Source: Rhodoferax sp. TS-BS-61-7 (GTDB lineage Bacteria; Pseudomonadota; Gammaproteobacteria; Burkholderiales; Burkholderiaceae_C). From it: 64,000 bases of DNA. Of this stretch, positions 1-8,672 are shown piece after piece. Below the pieces are notes generated by a model that ran no database searches, had not been told where the DNA came from, and saw only the letters and a list, made by a program, of their open reading frames with translations. The translations under genes were made by a program, and so were the position numbers. The stretch spans positions 1,116,001-1,180,000 of the forward strand of contig NZ_PTQY01000001.1 of NCBI RefSeq assembly GCF_002943465.1. Direction: 5' to 3'. The stretch's first letter is position 1; every line of letters starts with the position of its first letter.

Positions 1-622
1 CCATGGTGGAGGCGGTGCCCATGGTCATGCAGGTGCCGGTGGAGCGGTGCATATCGCTCTCGCAGGACGAGAACTCTTGCATGGTCATTTCACCCGCGCG
101 CACCATTTCAGACATTTGCCACACACCGGTGCCGGAGCCCACGTCTTTGCCGCGGAACTTGCCGTTGAGCATGGGGCCACCGGACAGGCCGATGGTGGGC
201 AGGTCGCAGCTGGCCGCACCCATCATCAGGGAAGGGGTGGTTTTGTCGCAGCCCATGAGCAGCACCACGCCGTCGATCGGGTTGCCGCGGATGCTTTCTT
301 CCACGTCCATGGACGCCAGGTTGCGGAACAGCATGGCCGTGGGGCGCAGCTGGGTTTCGCCCAGCGACATGACGGGGAATTCAAGTGGGAAGCCACCGGC
401 TTCGTACACACCACGTTTGACGAACTCGGCCAATTCACGGAAGTGGCCGTTGCAGGGCGTTAGTTCGCTCCAGGTGTTGCAGATACCAATGATGGGGCGA
501 CCGTCCAGCAGGTCGTGCGGGTAGCCCTGGTTTTTGAGCCAGCTGCGGTGCACAAACCCGTCGCGGTCTTGGCGGCCGAACCAGGCTTGGCTGCGGCGAA
601 ATGGGGGCTTGGGGGAGTCCAT
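1..622 (-). CDS. IlvD/Edd-family sugar-acid dehydratase (L-arabonate dehydratase-like), 3' end outside window
   Basis: The first 207 residues of a dehydratase that converts an aldonic acid such as L-arabonate, D-galactonate or D-xylonate into its 2-keto-3-deoxy acid. The start ATG at 622 gives MDSPKPPFRR. Visible motifs are CNTWSE (about 48-53) and GCDKT (about 124-128). Cys57, Cys125 and Cys198 have the spacing expected for [2Fe-2S] ligands in pentonate dehydratases of this family, and the Lys in GCDKT is the usual carboxylated metal ligand. The gene runs off the left edge, so the C-terminal half is unseen. It is divergent from an SDR sugar dehydrogenase and near chvE, which argues for sugar-acid rather than branched-chain amino acid metabolism. 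The exact substrate is inferred. Confidence 0.85.
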   Translation of the reverse strand, partial: MDSPKPPFRRSQAWFGRQDRDGFVHRSWLKNQGYPHDLLDGRPIIGICNTWSELTPCNGHFRELAEFVKRGVYEAGGFPLEFPVMSLGETQLRPTAMLFRNLASMDVEESIRGNPIDGVVLLMGCDKTTPSLMMGAASCDLPTIGLSGGPMLNGKFRGKDVGSGTGVWQMSEMVRAGEMTMQEFSSCESDMHRSTGTCMTMGTASTM

Positions 623-760
623 GAATGTATGCCTCGTTTTCTAGGGAGGGTATTCCTCCAGTTCTTGACAGGGGGCATCGTAACAATGCACAGTGATAAT
701 AGAAAATGAATTAACTAGCAATTCATATATCTATATTGCAATCAATTAAAAAGGAAAATT

Positions 761-1534
761 ATGTCGGCAGTTTCTGGCTTGGCGCAGTACCTCAGCTTGC
801 GCGGTAAAAGCGTCTTCATCACCGGTGGAGGAACTGGAATTGGGGCCGCCATGGTGAGCGCTTTCGCCGAGCAAGGTGCGCAGGTGGCCTTTGTGGATGT
901 GGCCGCCGCCGAGAGTGAAGCCCTGGCCGCACAACTGCGGGCCCAGGGCGCAACGGTGTGGTGGCAAAGCTGCGACGTGCGCGATGTGGCGGCCCTGCAG
1001 CAGGCCATTGCCAGCGCCCAGGCCGTGCTCGGCGATTTCTCGGTGCTGGTGAACAACGTGGCCCGGGACGACCGCCACACGCTGGAGTCCGTCACGCCGG
1101 AATACTGGGATGAGCGCATGGCCGTGAACCAACGCCCGGCCTTTTTTGCCATCCAGGCCATTGCGCCCGGCATGCGCCGTCTAGGTGGCGGTGCGGTCAT
1201 TAACCTGGGCTCCACCGGCTGGCAGACCAAGGGCAGTGGGTATCCCTGTTACGCAGTGGCCAAATCGTCCGTCAACGGGTTGACCCGCGGCCTGGCGGAT
1301 TCATTGGGCGCGGACCGCATCCGCATCAACACCGTGTCGCCCGGTTGGGTGATGACCGAGCGGCAGATTGCCATGTGGCTGGACGCCGCGGGCGAAGCCG
1401 ACATCCAGCGCAACCAGTGCCTGCCGGACAAGCTGCGCCCCTCGGACGTGGCGCGTATGGTGCTGTTTTTGGCCTCCGACGACGGTGCCATGTGCACCGC
1501 CCAGGAGTTCAAGGTGGACGCAGGCTGGGCCTGA
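761..1534 (+). CDS. SDR-family sugar 1-dehydrogenase (xylose/arabinose dehydrogenase-like)
   Basis: A 257-residue NAD(P)-dependent short-chain dehydrogenase. The cofactor loop TGGGTGIG is at about 21-28, NNVA is at about 98-101, and the catalytic Ser151, Tyr164 and Lys168 (YAVAK) are all present. DDRH, YWDER and IAPGM follow the pattern I recall from the Caulobacter D-xylose dehydrogenase, so oxidation of a pentose or galactose to its lactone is the best guess. Start ATG at 761 follows an A/G-rich site (AAGGAAAA). It is transcribed away from the dehydratase gene and converges on the GbpR-type regulator. Substrate preference cannot be read from the sequence. Confidence 0.8.
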   Translation: MSAVSGLAQYLSLRGKSVFITGGGTGIGAAMVSAFAEQGAQVAFVDVAAAESEALAAQLRAQGATVWWQSCDVRDVAALQQAIASAQAVLGDFSVLVNNVARDDRHTLESVTPEYWDERMAVNQRPAFFAIQAIAPGMRRLGGGAVINLGSTGWQTKGSGYPCYAVAKSSVNGLTRGLADSLGADRIRINTVSPGWVMTERQIAMWLDAAGEADIQRNQCLPDKLRPSDVARMVLFLASDDGAMCTAQEFKVDAGWA

Positions 1535-1545
1535 GGGCCTGGCGT

Positions 1546-2517
1546 TCAGACCGGGGGGGGGGCAAAGGTGAACTCTTTGCCGTACACCGTCATGGCGGAG
1601 GCCTTGAGGGCGCGCAACACCACCTCGCCCGCAGGGGACAGCAGGCGGTCGCGCCGGGTGATGAAGCCAAAAGGCTCCATGTCCAGCGGTAGCGCCACCG
1701 GCAGGATGGACATCAGGCCGTGGTTGGCGTAGTAGCGCGCCACGTCCACCGCCATCACACTCACCATATCGCTCTGCTGCATCATTTTGCTGATGAACAG
1801 CAGGGCGCTGGTTTCCACGCTGTTGGTGGGCTGCTGCAGCCCCAGTTCCTGGATCATCAGGTCGAAACGGTGGCGCAGCATGCTGCCGGAGGGGGGCACG
1901 ATCCAGCCGTACTGGAACACGTCTTCCAGGCTGGGCTTGATGGCGGTCAGCAGCGGGTGGCCGGGGCGCGCCACGGCGCAGATGGGCTCGTCCGTGACCA
2001 CCTCGTAGCGCAGGGCGGCCTTGTCGTGTTCGGGGGAGAGGCGGCCCACCAGAATGTCCAGTGTGCCGCGGTTCAGGCGCTCGATCAGCACGTTGCTGGG
2101 CTCGATCTGGATGGTGATGTGCAGATTCGGGTGGGCCTGTTTGACGGCGGCCACCGTGGGGGGCAGCAGCGCCAGCCCGGGCGCAGTGATGGAGCCCAGG
2201 TTGACCTGGCCAAACTGCCCGCTTTTGGCTGCCTGCAGCTCTTCGTGGGCCTGGTTCAGGCTGGCCAGCGCAGCGCGCGCGTGGCGAATCATGGTGTCGC
2301 CGTACCAGGTGGGGCGCATGCCGCGCGGCAGCCGTTCAAACAGCGACACCCCCAGCACATCCTCCAGGTCCTTGAGCAGTTTGGAGGCTGCGGGCTGCGT
2401 CATGTTGAGTACCTGTGCCGCGCGATGGATGTTTCCTTCTTCGGACAACGCCACAAGCAGCAGCAACTGCCGTGTTTTGAGGCGAGCGCGCAAGAACCAG
2501 TGGGTGTAGTTTGTCAT
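1546..2517 (-). CDS. gbpR: LysR-family regulator, GbpR-like (sugar-uptake regulator)
   Basis: A 323-residue LysR regulator. The N-terminal winged helix-turn-helix (about 16-75) includes EEGNIHRAAQVLNMTQPAAS, and a periplasmic-binding-like effector domain follows (about 100-310). In Agrobacterium and Azospirillum, GbpR regulators sit beside and control the galactose/arabinose-binding protein gene chvE (sbpA). Here the gene is divergent from chvE with 147 bases between, the same arrangement. The 3' end carries a run of ten G on the + strand (1553-1562) that encodes the Pro-rich tail. Its stop is 11 bases from the SDR gene stop, with the two genes convergent. Confidence 0.85.
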   Translation of the reverse strand: MTNYTHWFLRARLKTRQLLLLVALSEEGNIHRAAQVLNMTQPAASKLLKDLEDVLGVSLFERLPRGMRPTWYGDTMIRHARAALASLNQAHEELQAAKSGQFGQVNLGSITAPGLALLPPTVAAVKQAHPNLHITIQIEPSNVLIERLNRGTLDILVGRLSPEHDKAALRYEVVTDEPICAVARPGHPLLTAIKPSLEDVFQYGWIVPPSGSMLRHRFDLMIQELGLQQPTNSVETSALLFISKMMQQSDMVSVMAVDVARYYANHGLMSILPVALPLDMEPFGFITRRDRLLSPAGEVVLRALKASAMTVYGKEFTFAPPPV

Positions 2518-2664
2518 ATGAGGGTTATCACCAATCTGTATTTCAGTATCGAAACAGCTGCAAACTATATTAGAAATTAATCTATCACATCCTTATCATC
2601 CGGGCTCTGCGCCGACCTGGCAAAGACCCCTCGTGAATCAAGTTAATTAAACAGGAGACATCCC
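2518..2664. promoter_or_regulatory. Divergent gbpR/chvE promoter region
   Basis: A 147-base region between two divergent starts. It is AT-rich near 2560-2590 and includes CTATATT at 2565-2571, a word that also occurs upstream of the SDR gene at 731-737. A ribosome site (CAGGAGA) precedes chvE. Control by GbpR is inferred from family practice; no -35/-10 pair was clear. Confidence 0.45.
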
Positions 2665-3741
2665 ATGACAGCACGTAGAAGCACTCTGAAGGCCCTGGTA
2701 GCCAGCTTGGCCATCGGCTTGGCATTTGGCAGCACCGTTGCCAACGCCCAAGACAAAGGCCTGGTCGGCGTGGCCATGCCCACCAAGAGCTCCACTCGCT
2801 GGATTGCCGACGGCAACAGCATGGTCGCCGCTTTGGCTGCCAAAGGCTACAAGGCCGACTTGCAGTACGCCGAAGACGACATCCCTAACCAGTTGGCCCA
2901 GATCGAAAACATGATCACCAAAGGCGCCAAGGTGCTGGTGATTGCCGCCATCGACGGCACGACGCTGACCAACGTGTTGCAAAAAGCCGCTGACAAGGGC
3001 ATCAAGGTGGTGTCTTACGACCGTTTGATCGTGGGCTCCAAAAACGTCGACTACTACGCCACGTTCGACAACTTCCAAGTGGGTGTGTTGCAAGCCCAGT
3101 CCCTGGAAAAGGCTTTGGGCCTGAAAGAAGGCAAGGGTCCTTTCAACATCGAATTGTTCGGTGGTTCGTCGGATGACAACAACGCCTTCTTCTTCTACGA
3201 CGGCGCCATGTCGGTGCTGGACCCCTACATCAAGTCCGGCAAGCTGGTGGTGCGCTCCAAGCAAACCGGCATGCAAAAAGTGGCAACCCTGCGTTGGGAT
3301 GGCCAAGTGGCCCAGGCCCGCATGGAAAACCTGTTGAGCGCTTACTACGGCAAAGACAAGCTGAACGCCGTGTTGTCTCCCTATGACGGCATTTCCATCG
3401 GCATCTTGTCCGCACTCAAGGGCGTGGGCTACGGCACTGCGGCTCAGCCCATGCCTTTCGTGAGCGGCCAAGACGCTGAAGTGCCTTCCGTGAAGTCCAT
3501 CATCCGCAAGGAACAGTACTCCACCATCTTCAAGGACACCCGTGAACTGGCCAAAGTGGCCGCCAACATGGTGGACGCGGTGATGGGCGGCAAGCAGCCT
3601 GAAATCAACGACACCAAGACCTACAACAACAAGGTCAAGGTCGTTCCTTCTTACCTGTTGAAGCCTGTGTCTGTGGACATCTCCAACTACAAGCAAGTGT
3701 TGGTGGGCAGCGGCTACATCAAGGAAGAGCAACTCAAGTAA
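2665..3741 (+). CDS. chvE: Periplasmic sugar-binding protein ChvE
   Basis: A 358-residue substrate-binding protein of a CUT2-type ABC transporter. The signal peptide is basic then hydrophobic and is probably cut after VANA (27). The mature protein has the type I periplasmic-binding fold with the ChvE-typical stretches [34 protein letters not shown] and SGQDAE. ChvE binds L-arabinose, D-galactose, D-xylose and related sugars and delivers them to GguAB. The gene starts an apparent operon with gguA and gguB; a hairpin lies between chvE and gguA, as is common where the binding protein is made in excess. Family assignment is firm, ligand preference is not. Confidence 0.95.
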   Translation: MTARRSTLKALVASLAIGLAFGSTVANAQDKGLVGVAMPTKSSTRWIADGNSMVAALAAKGYKADLQYAEDDIPNQLAQIENMITKGAKVLVIAAIDGTTLTNVLQKAADKGIKVVSYDRLIVGSKNVDYYATFDNFQVGVLQAQSLEKALGLKEGKGPFNIELFGGSSDDNNAFFFYDGAMSVLDPYIKSGKLVVRSKQTGMQKVATLRWDGQVAQARMENLLSAYYGKDKLNAVLSPYDGISIGILSALKGVGYGTAAQPMPFVSGQDAEVPSVKSIIRKEQYSTIFKDTRELAKVAANMVDAVMGGKQPEINDTKTYNNKVKVVPSYLLKPVSVDISNYKQVLVGSGYIKEEQLK

Positions 3742-3762
3742 TCTCGGCAACGAGCGAAAGAG

Positions 3763-3791
3763 GCCCTGTGCCCCAAAGCACAGGGCTTTTT
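3763..3791 (+). terminator. Rho-independent-type hairpin between chvE and gguA
   Basis: Stem GCCCTGTGC (3763-3771) pairs perfectly with GCACAGGGC (3778-3786) across a six-base loop and is followed by five T. It lies 22 bases after the chvE stop and 40 bases before gguA. It probably ends most chvE transcripts or protects their 3' ends while letting some transcription reach gguAB. Confidence 0.85.
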
Positions 3792-3830
3792 ACATTCTCC
3801 CGGGTTCAAGAGAACGATAGTTGAGGCAAC

Positions 3831-5363
3831 ATGGTCGAACCAATTTTAGAAATGCGTGGGATGCGCAAAACATTCCATGGCGTGACGGCGCTCAGCAATG
3901 TGAACCTCACAGTGCTGCCGGGCCAGATCCATGCCATCGTTGGAGAAAACGGCGCCGGCAAGTCCACCCTGATGAAAGTGCTCAGCGGTGTGTACCCCCA
4001 TGGTGAGTACGAAGGCGAAATTCGCTACCAGGGCAAAGAGTGCAAGTTCAAGGGCATTCACGACAGCGAAGCCCTGGGCATCATCATCATCCACCAGGAG
4101 CTGGCACTCGTGCCCCTGCTCTCGATCACTGAGAACATCTTCCTGGGCAATGAGCAGGCCAAGGGCGGCGTGATTGACTGGAATACGTCTTACGTCAAAA
4201 CCAAAGCGCTGCTGCAAAAAGTGGGTTTGAACGAATCGCCCAATACGCTGATTACCAATCTGGGTGTGGGCAAACAGCAGCTCATCGAAATTGCCAAAGC
4301 CCTGTCCAAGGAAGTGAAGCTGCTGATCCTGGACGAGCCCACGGCCAGTCTGAATGAAAAAGACAGCGATGCCTTGCTGGAACTGTTGCTGGAGCTCAAG
4401 CGCCAGGGCATTGCCTGCATCCTGATCTCGCACAAACTCAATGAAATTTCCAAGGTGGCCGATGCCATCACCGTGCTGCGCGACGGCGCCAGTGTGGCCA
4501 CGCTGGACTGCAGCACCGAGCCGGTCAGTGAAGACTTGGTGATCCGCAACATGGTGGGCCGCGAGATGGCTGACCGTTACCCTAAGCGCACCCCCAACGT
4601 GGGTGACAAGGTCTTTGAGGTCAAGAACTGGACCGTGCACCACGCCGAACACGCTGACCGCAAGGTCATCAAAGGCGTGGACCTGCATGTGAAGCGCGGC
4701 GAGATTGTGGGCATTGCCGGTCTGATGGGCGCGGGCCGCACCGAGCTCGCCATGAGCATTTTTGGCCGCACCTATGGGCAAAACACCAGCGGCCAGGTGT
4801 TCCTGAACGGCAAAGAGGTGGACACCAGCACGGTGCAAAAAGCCATCAACCATGGCATTGCCTATGTGACCGAAGACCGCAAGGGCTATGGCCTGGTGCT
4901 GGACGAAACCATTGCCTGGAACACCACCCTGGCCAACCTGCCTGCCGTGGCCAAACGTTCGGTGGTGGACGAAGGGCGTGAGTTTGGCGTGGCCCAGGAC
5001 TTCCGCAAAAAACTCAACATCCGCAGCCCCAATGTGTTTGCCCGCACCGTCAACCTGTCGGGCGGCAACCAGCAAAAGGTGGTGCTCAGCAAGTGGCTGT
5101 TCTCCGAACCCGAGGTGCTGATTCTGGACGAGCCCACGCGCGGTATCGACGTGGGCGCCAAGTACGAGATTTACACCATCATTGCCCAGCTGGCGGCCGA
5201 GGGCAAATGTGTGCTCATGATCTCCAGCGAGATGCCAGAGCTGCTGGGCATGTGTGACCGAATCTGTGTGCTCAACGAGGGCGCCTTCGTGGCCGAATTT
5301 TCGGCAGCCGAAGCGACCCAGGAAAAAATTATGCGATCTATCGTGACATCAGGAGTGAATTGA
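3831..5363 (+). CDS. gguA: Sugar ABC transporter ATP-binding protein GguA
   Basis: A 510-residue double ATPase of the RbsA/XylG/MmsA type. The first half has Walker A GENGAGKS (38-45), a signature-like GVGKQQ and Walker [12 protein letters not shown]. The second half has a degenerate Walker A (GLMGAGRTE), signature LSGGNQQK and Walker [11 protein letters not shown]. Decay of the second Walker A is normal for this family. It energises sugar import at the inner membrane with ChvE and GguB. One base separates its stop from the gguB ATG, so the two are translationally linked. Confidence 0.95.
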   Translation: MVEPILEMRGMRKTFHGVTALSNVNLTVLPGQIHAIVGENGAGKSTLMKVLSGVYPHGEYEGEIRYQGKECKFKGIHDSEALGIIIIHQELALVPLLSITENIFLGNEQAKGGVIDWNTSYVKTKALLQKVGLNESPNTLITNLGVGKQQLIEIAKALSKEVKLLILDEPTASLNEKDSDALLELLLELKRQGIACILISHKLNEISKVADAITVLRDGASVATLDCSTEPVSEDLVIRNMVGREMADRYPKRTPNVGDKVFEVKNWTVHHAEHADRKVIKGVDLHVKRGEIVGIAGLMGAGRTELAMSIFGRTYGQNTSGQVFLNGKEVDTSTVQKAINHGIAYVTEDRKGYGLVLDETIAWNTTLANLPAVAKRSVVDEGREFGVAQDFRKKLNIRSPNVFARTVNLSGGNQQKVVLSKWLFSEPEVLILDEPTRGIDVGAKYEIYTIIAQLAAEGKCVLMISSEMPELLGMCDRICVLNEGAFVAEFSAAEATQEKIMRSIVTSGVN

Positions 5364-5364
5364 T

Positions 5365-6555
5365 ATGGCAACCCCCAACACAGGCGCAACCCCGACGACC
5401 ACTGGCGGCGCGGCCTTCCTGAAAAACAACCTGCGTGAATACGGTTTGCTCATGGCCCTGGTGGTCATCATGGGCTTCTTCCAGGTCATGACCGACGGCA
5501 CGTTGTTCCAGCCGCTCAACCTGACCAACCTGATCCTGCAAAACAGCTACATCATTGTCATGGCGCTGGGTATGCTGCTGGTTATCGTGGCCGGCCACAT
5601 TGACCTTTCGGTCGGGTCGGTCTGCGGCTTTATTGGTGCGGTGGCCGCGGTGCTGATGGTGAACTACAACTGGCACTACGTGCCTGCCGCCATCGTGTGT
5701 CTGGTGCTGGGCGGTGTCATCGGCGCGGCCCAAGGCTACTGGGTGGCGTTCTACAAAATTCCGTCCTTCATCGTCACCCTGGCCGGCATGCTGGTTTTCA
5801 AGGGCCTGGCGCTGGCCGTGCTGGAAGGTGCGTCTGTGGGCCCCTTCCCACCCGAGTTTCAGCTGCTCAGCACGGGTTTTATCCCTGACCCGTTCTCGGG
5901 TGAAAACCTGCGCATCGCCTCCCTGATTCTGGGCTTGTTGATTGCGCTGGCCATGCTTATTGCCAAGGTTCGTGACCGTGCGGGCCGCAACCAGCACGGC
6001 ATGGAAAACGAACCCCTGGTCATCTTTGCCATCAAGAACCTGGTGTTTGTGGCCATGATCGTGGCCTTCACCTACATGTTGTCCACCTACAAGGGCCTGC
6101 CCAATGTGCTGGTGGTCATGCTGTTGTTGATGTTGGTCTATGACTTTGTCGCTTCCAAGACCACCATTGGCCGCCGCATCTACGCGCTGGGTGGCAACGA
6201 AAAAGCGGCTCGCCTGTCCGGTATCCGCACCGAACGCCTGACCTTCTACACCTTCATCAACATGGGGGTGCTGGCGGCCTTGGCCGGTCTGATCTTTGCG
6301 GCCCGCTTGAACACCGCCACCCCCAAGGCCGGTCTGGGCTTCGAGCTGGACGTGATTGCGGCCTGTTTCATTGGCGGCGCGTCGGCTTCGGGCGGTGTGG
6401 GCAAGGTGCTGGGTGCCGTGATTGGCGCCTTCATCATGGGCGTCATGAACAACGGCATGTCCATCATGGGTATCGGCATTGACTACCAGCAGGTCATCAA
6501 GGGCCTGGTGCTGTTGGCCGCCGTCTGCTTCGACGTCTACAACAAGAACAAATAA
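5365..6555 (+). CDS. gguB: Sugar ABC transporter permease GguB
   Basis: A 396-residue polytopic membrane protein of the RbsC/XylH permease family. Hydrophobic spans begin at about residue 27 (YGLLMALVVIMGFF). The conserved GHIDLSVGSV and FIVTLAGMLVFKG segments and the cytoplasmic loop GRRIYALGGNEKAARLSGI are typical. It forms the translocation channel for sugar captured by ChvE. Start ATG at 5365 is immediately after gguA. The next gene begins nine bases later, so import and catabolism are in one transcription unit. Confidence 0.95.
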   Translation: MATPNTGATPTTTGGAAFLKNNLREYGLLMALVVIMGFFQVMTDGTLFQPLNLTNLILQNSYIIVMALGMLLVIVAGHIDLSVGSVCGFIGAVAAVLMVNYNWHYVPAAIVCLVLGGVIGAAQGYWVAFYKIPSFIVTLAGMLVFKGLALAVLEGASVGPFPPEFQLLSTGFIPDPFSGENLRIASLILGLLIALAMLIAKVRDRAGRNQHGMENEPLVIFAIKNLVFVAMIVAFTYMLSTYKGLPNVLVVMLLLMLVYDFVASKTTIGRRIYALGGNEKAARLSGIRTERLTFYTFINMGVLAALAGLIFAARLNTATPKAGLGFELDVIAACFIGGASASGGVGKVLGAVIGAFIMGVMNNGMSIMGIGIDYQQVIKGLVLLAAVCFDVYNKNK

Positions 6556-6564
6556 GGATCCATC

Positions 6565-7494
6565 ATGTACTCCGCTGCCAATGCCCGCTACAAGGGTGTG
6601 TTTCCGGTCGTCCCTACGACTTTTGATGCAACCGGTGCACTCGATCTGGAGAGCCAGAAACGCTGCGTCGATTTCATGATCGAAGCCGGCTCCACCGGCC
6701 TGTGCATCCTGGCCAACTTCTCCGAGCAGTTTGTGCTGGCCGATGCCGAGCGCGAAGTGCTCACCAAAACCATTCTGGAGCACGTCAAGGGCCGTGTGCC
6801 CGTGATCGTGACCACCACCCACTTCAGCACCCAGATCACCATCGCACGCAGCGTGCAGGCGCAGCAGTGGGGTGCTTCCATGGTCATGGTCATGCCGCCC
6901 TACCATGGCGCCACCATCCGGGTGCCCGAAGGGCAGATTTACGAGTACTTCGCCCGCCTGTCCGACGCGATCGACATTCCCATCATGATCCAGGACGCCC
7001 CGGTCAGCGGCACGCCGCTGTCGGTGCCCTTGCTGGTCCGCATGGCCCAAGAGATCAAACAGGTGGCCTACTTCAAGATCGAGACCGCCGGTGCGGCTTC
7101 CAAACTGCGCGAACTCATCCGCGTGGGGGGTGCTGCCATCGAAGGCCCCTGGGATGGTGAAGAGGCCATCACGTTGATGCCCGATTTGGACGCTGGCGCT
7201 ACCGGCGCCATGACCGGCGGCGGTTTCCCGGATGGCATCCGCAAGATCGTCGACGCCTACGCAGCCGGTCGCCGAGAAGACGCTGTGGCGCTGTACCAGC
7301 AGTGGTTGCCCCTGATCAATTACGAGAACCGCCAGGGCGGCATCTTGACCGCCAAGGCCCTCATGAAAGAAGGCGGCGTGATTGCCTGCGAAGCCGGCCG
7401 CCATCCCTTCCCCGCCATGCACCCCGATACCCGGGCCGGTCTCATCGAAACAGCCAAGCGCCTGGACCCCTTGGTCCTGCGCTGGGGCAAGTAA
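6565..7494 (+). CDS. DapA-family 2-keto-3-deoxy-sugar-acid dehydratase (L-2-keto-3-deoxyarabonate dehydratase-like)
   Basis: A 309-residue member of the dihydrodipicolinate synthase/N-acetylneuraminate lyase superfamily. Lys171 in YFKIET is the expected Schiff-base lysine, and the N-terminal stretch YKGVFPVVPTTF is typical. The context (ABC sugar importer, sugar-acid dehydratase, aldehyde dehydrogenase) points to conversion of L-2-keto-3-deoxyarabonate to alpha-ketoglutarate semialdehyde, as for AraD of Azospirillum. Aldolase action on keto-deoxy acids is the alternative. It starts nine bases after gguB, with AAGGATCC as ribosome site. Confidence 0.85.
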   Translation: MYSAANARYKGVFPVVPTTFDATGALDLESQKRCVDFMIEAGSTGLCILANFSEQFVLADAEREVLTKTILEHVKGRVPVIVTTTHFSTQITIARSVQAQQWGASMVMVMPPYHGATIRVPEGQIYEYFARLSDAIDIPIMIQDAPVSGTPLSVPLLVRMAQEIKQVAYFKIETAGAASKLRELIRVGGAAIEGPWDGEEAITLMPDLDAGATGAMTGGGFPDGIRKIVDAYAAGRREDAVALYQQWLPLINYENRQGGILTAKALMKEGGVIACEAGRHPFPAMHPDTRAGLIETAKRLDPLVLRWGK

Positions 7495-7508
7495 ATAAGG
7501 ACACGCGC

Positions 7509-8669
7509 ATGTCTGACAACACCGTCTTCAAGCTCCTGGGCCGTCGCCTGCGATTGGCCGTGATTGGCGGAGGCCCTGGCTCCTTCATCGGTGCCATGCA
7601 CCGCCAGGCCGCCCGCTTGGACGACCGCTACGAGCTGGTGGCCGCGGCGCTGTCCTCCGACCCCGAGCGCTCACGCATTACGGGCCAGGGCATTGGTGTG
7701 GCGCAAGACCGGTGTTATCCCAGTGGCCAGGCCCTCATCGACGCCGAGGTCCAGCGCCCTGATGGTGCCGAGGTGGTGGCCATCATGACGCCCAACGACA
7801 GCCACTATGCCTTCGCCATGCAGGCGCTGGAGCGCGGCCTGGACGTCATTTGCGACAAGCCCATGACCAACACCCTGGCCGAAGCCGAAGCGCTGCATGC
7901 GCGGGTGCAGGCCACGGGACTGGTGTTTTGCCTAACCCACAACTACACGGGTTACCCCATGGTGCGCCAAGCCAAGGCCATGGTCATGGCGGGTGACCTG
8001 GGCGAGATCCGCCTGGTGCAGGTGGAGTACGTGCAGGGTGGCCGCGCCAAAAGCGGCCCCGGCCGCAAGGCCTGGAAAGAAGACCCGACACGCGGCGGCC
8101 CCTCGCTGGTGCTCGGTGATATCGGTACCCATGCGCACAACCTGCTGCGTTTCATCACCGGGCTTGAAGTGGCCCAGGTGGCGGCCGAGGTGGGCAGCAT
8201 CGTGCCTGACCGCATTACCCACGATTACGCAGGCGCGATGTTGCGCCTGAGTAATGGCGCGCGTGGCAGCTTCTGGGTCACCCAGGCGGCCGCTGGTGTG
8301 GAAAACGGCCTGCGCATCCGTGTGAGCGGATCACAAGGCAGCCTGGAGTGGCACCAGGAGCATCCGCAGGTGCTGCAGTTCAAGCCGCTCGATGCTCCGG
8401 CCCAGGTGCGCACCCCCAATGGCCCCGGCACCCTGCCCCTGTCGGCGCGCGCATCGCGCATCGTGGCCGGCCACCCCGAAGGTTTCCACGAAGCCTTTGC
8501 CAATCTCTACACCGATGCGTCCGACGCGATTGCCGCGCGCCGCAGCGGCCAGACGGCCGACCCGCTGTCCCTGCATTTCCCCAACGCCACCGATGGGCTA
8601 CAAGGCATCCGCTTTGTGGCCGCCGCGGTGGCCTCCAGTAACCAGCAGGGCGTTTGGACGTCCCTGTAA
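7509..8669 (+). CDS. Gfo/Idh/MocA-family oxidoreductase
   Basis: A 386-residue NAD(P)-dependent oxidoreductase. The Rossmann loop GGGPGSFIG is at about 20-28, the catalytic Lys is in CDKPMTNTLAE (the family's EKP motif, here DKP), and a C-terminal alpha/beta domain follows. The ATG at 7509 has AAGGACACGC just upstream. An upstream in-frame extension exists, but it would overlap the previous gene. In this operon it may be the sugar 1-dehydrogenase (aldose to lactone), a role filled by Gfo/Idh enzymes in Azospirillum. The SDR at 761 is a competing candidate for the same step. Confidence 0.85.
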   Translation: MSDNTVFKLLGRRLRLAVIGGGPGSFIGAMHRQAARLDDRYELVAAALSSDPERSRITGQGIGVAQDRCYPSGQALIDAEVQRPDGAEVVAIMTPNDSHYAFAMQALERGLDVICDKPMTNTLAEAEALHARVQATGLVFCLTHNYTGYPMVRQAKAMVMAGDLGEIRLVQVEYVQGGRAKSGPGRKAWKEDPTRGGPSLVLGDIGTHAHNLLRFITGLEVAQVAAEVGSIVPDRITHDYAGAMLRLSNGARGSFWVTQAAAGVENGLRIRVSGSQGSLEWHQEHPQVLQFKPLDAPAQVRTPNGPGTLPLSARASRIVAGHPEGFHEAFANLYTDASDAIAARRSGQTADPLSLHFPNATDGLQGIRFVAAAVASSNQQGVWTSL

Positions 8670-8672
8670 CTT

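Noticed and set aside
5338-7422. Long minus-strand open frame of 694 codons opposite gguB and the DapA-family gene
   Set aside because: It mirrors high-GC codon use of two real genes on the + strand, is rich in His, Gln and Gly, and has no recognisable domain.
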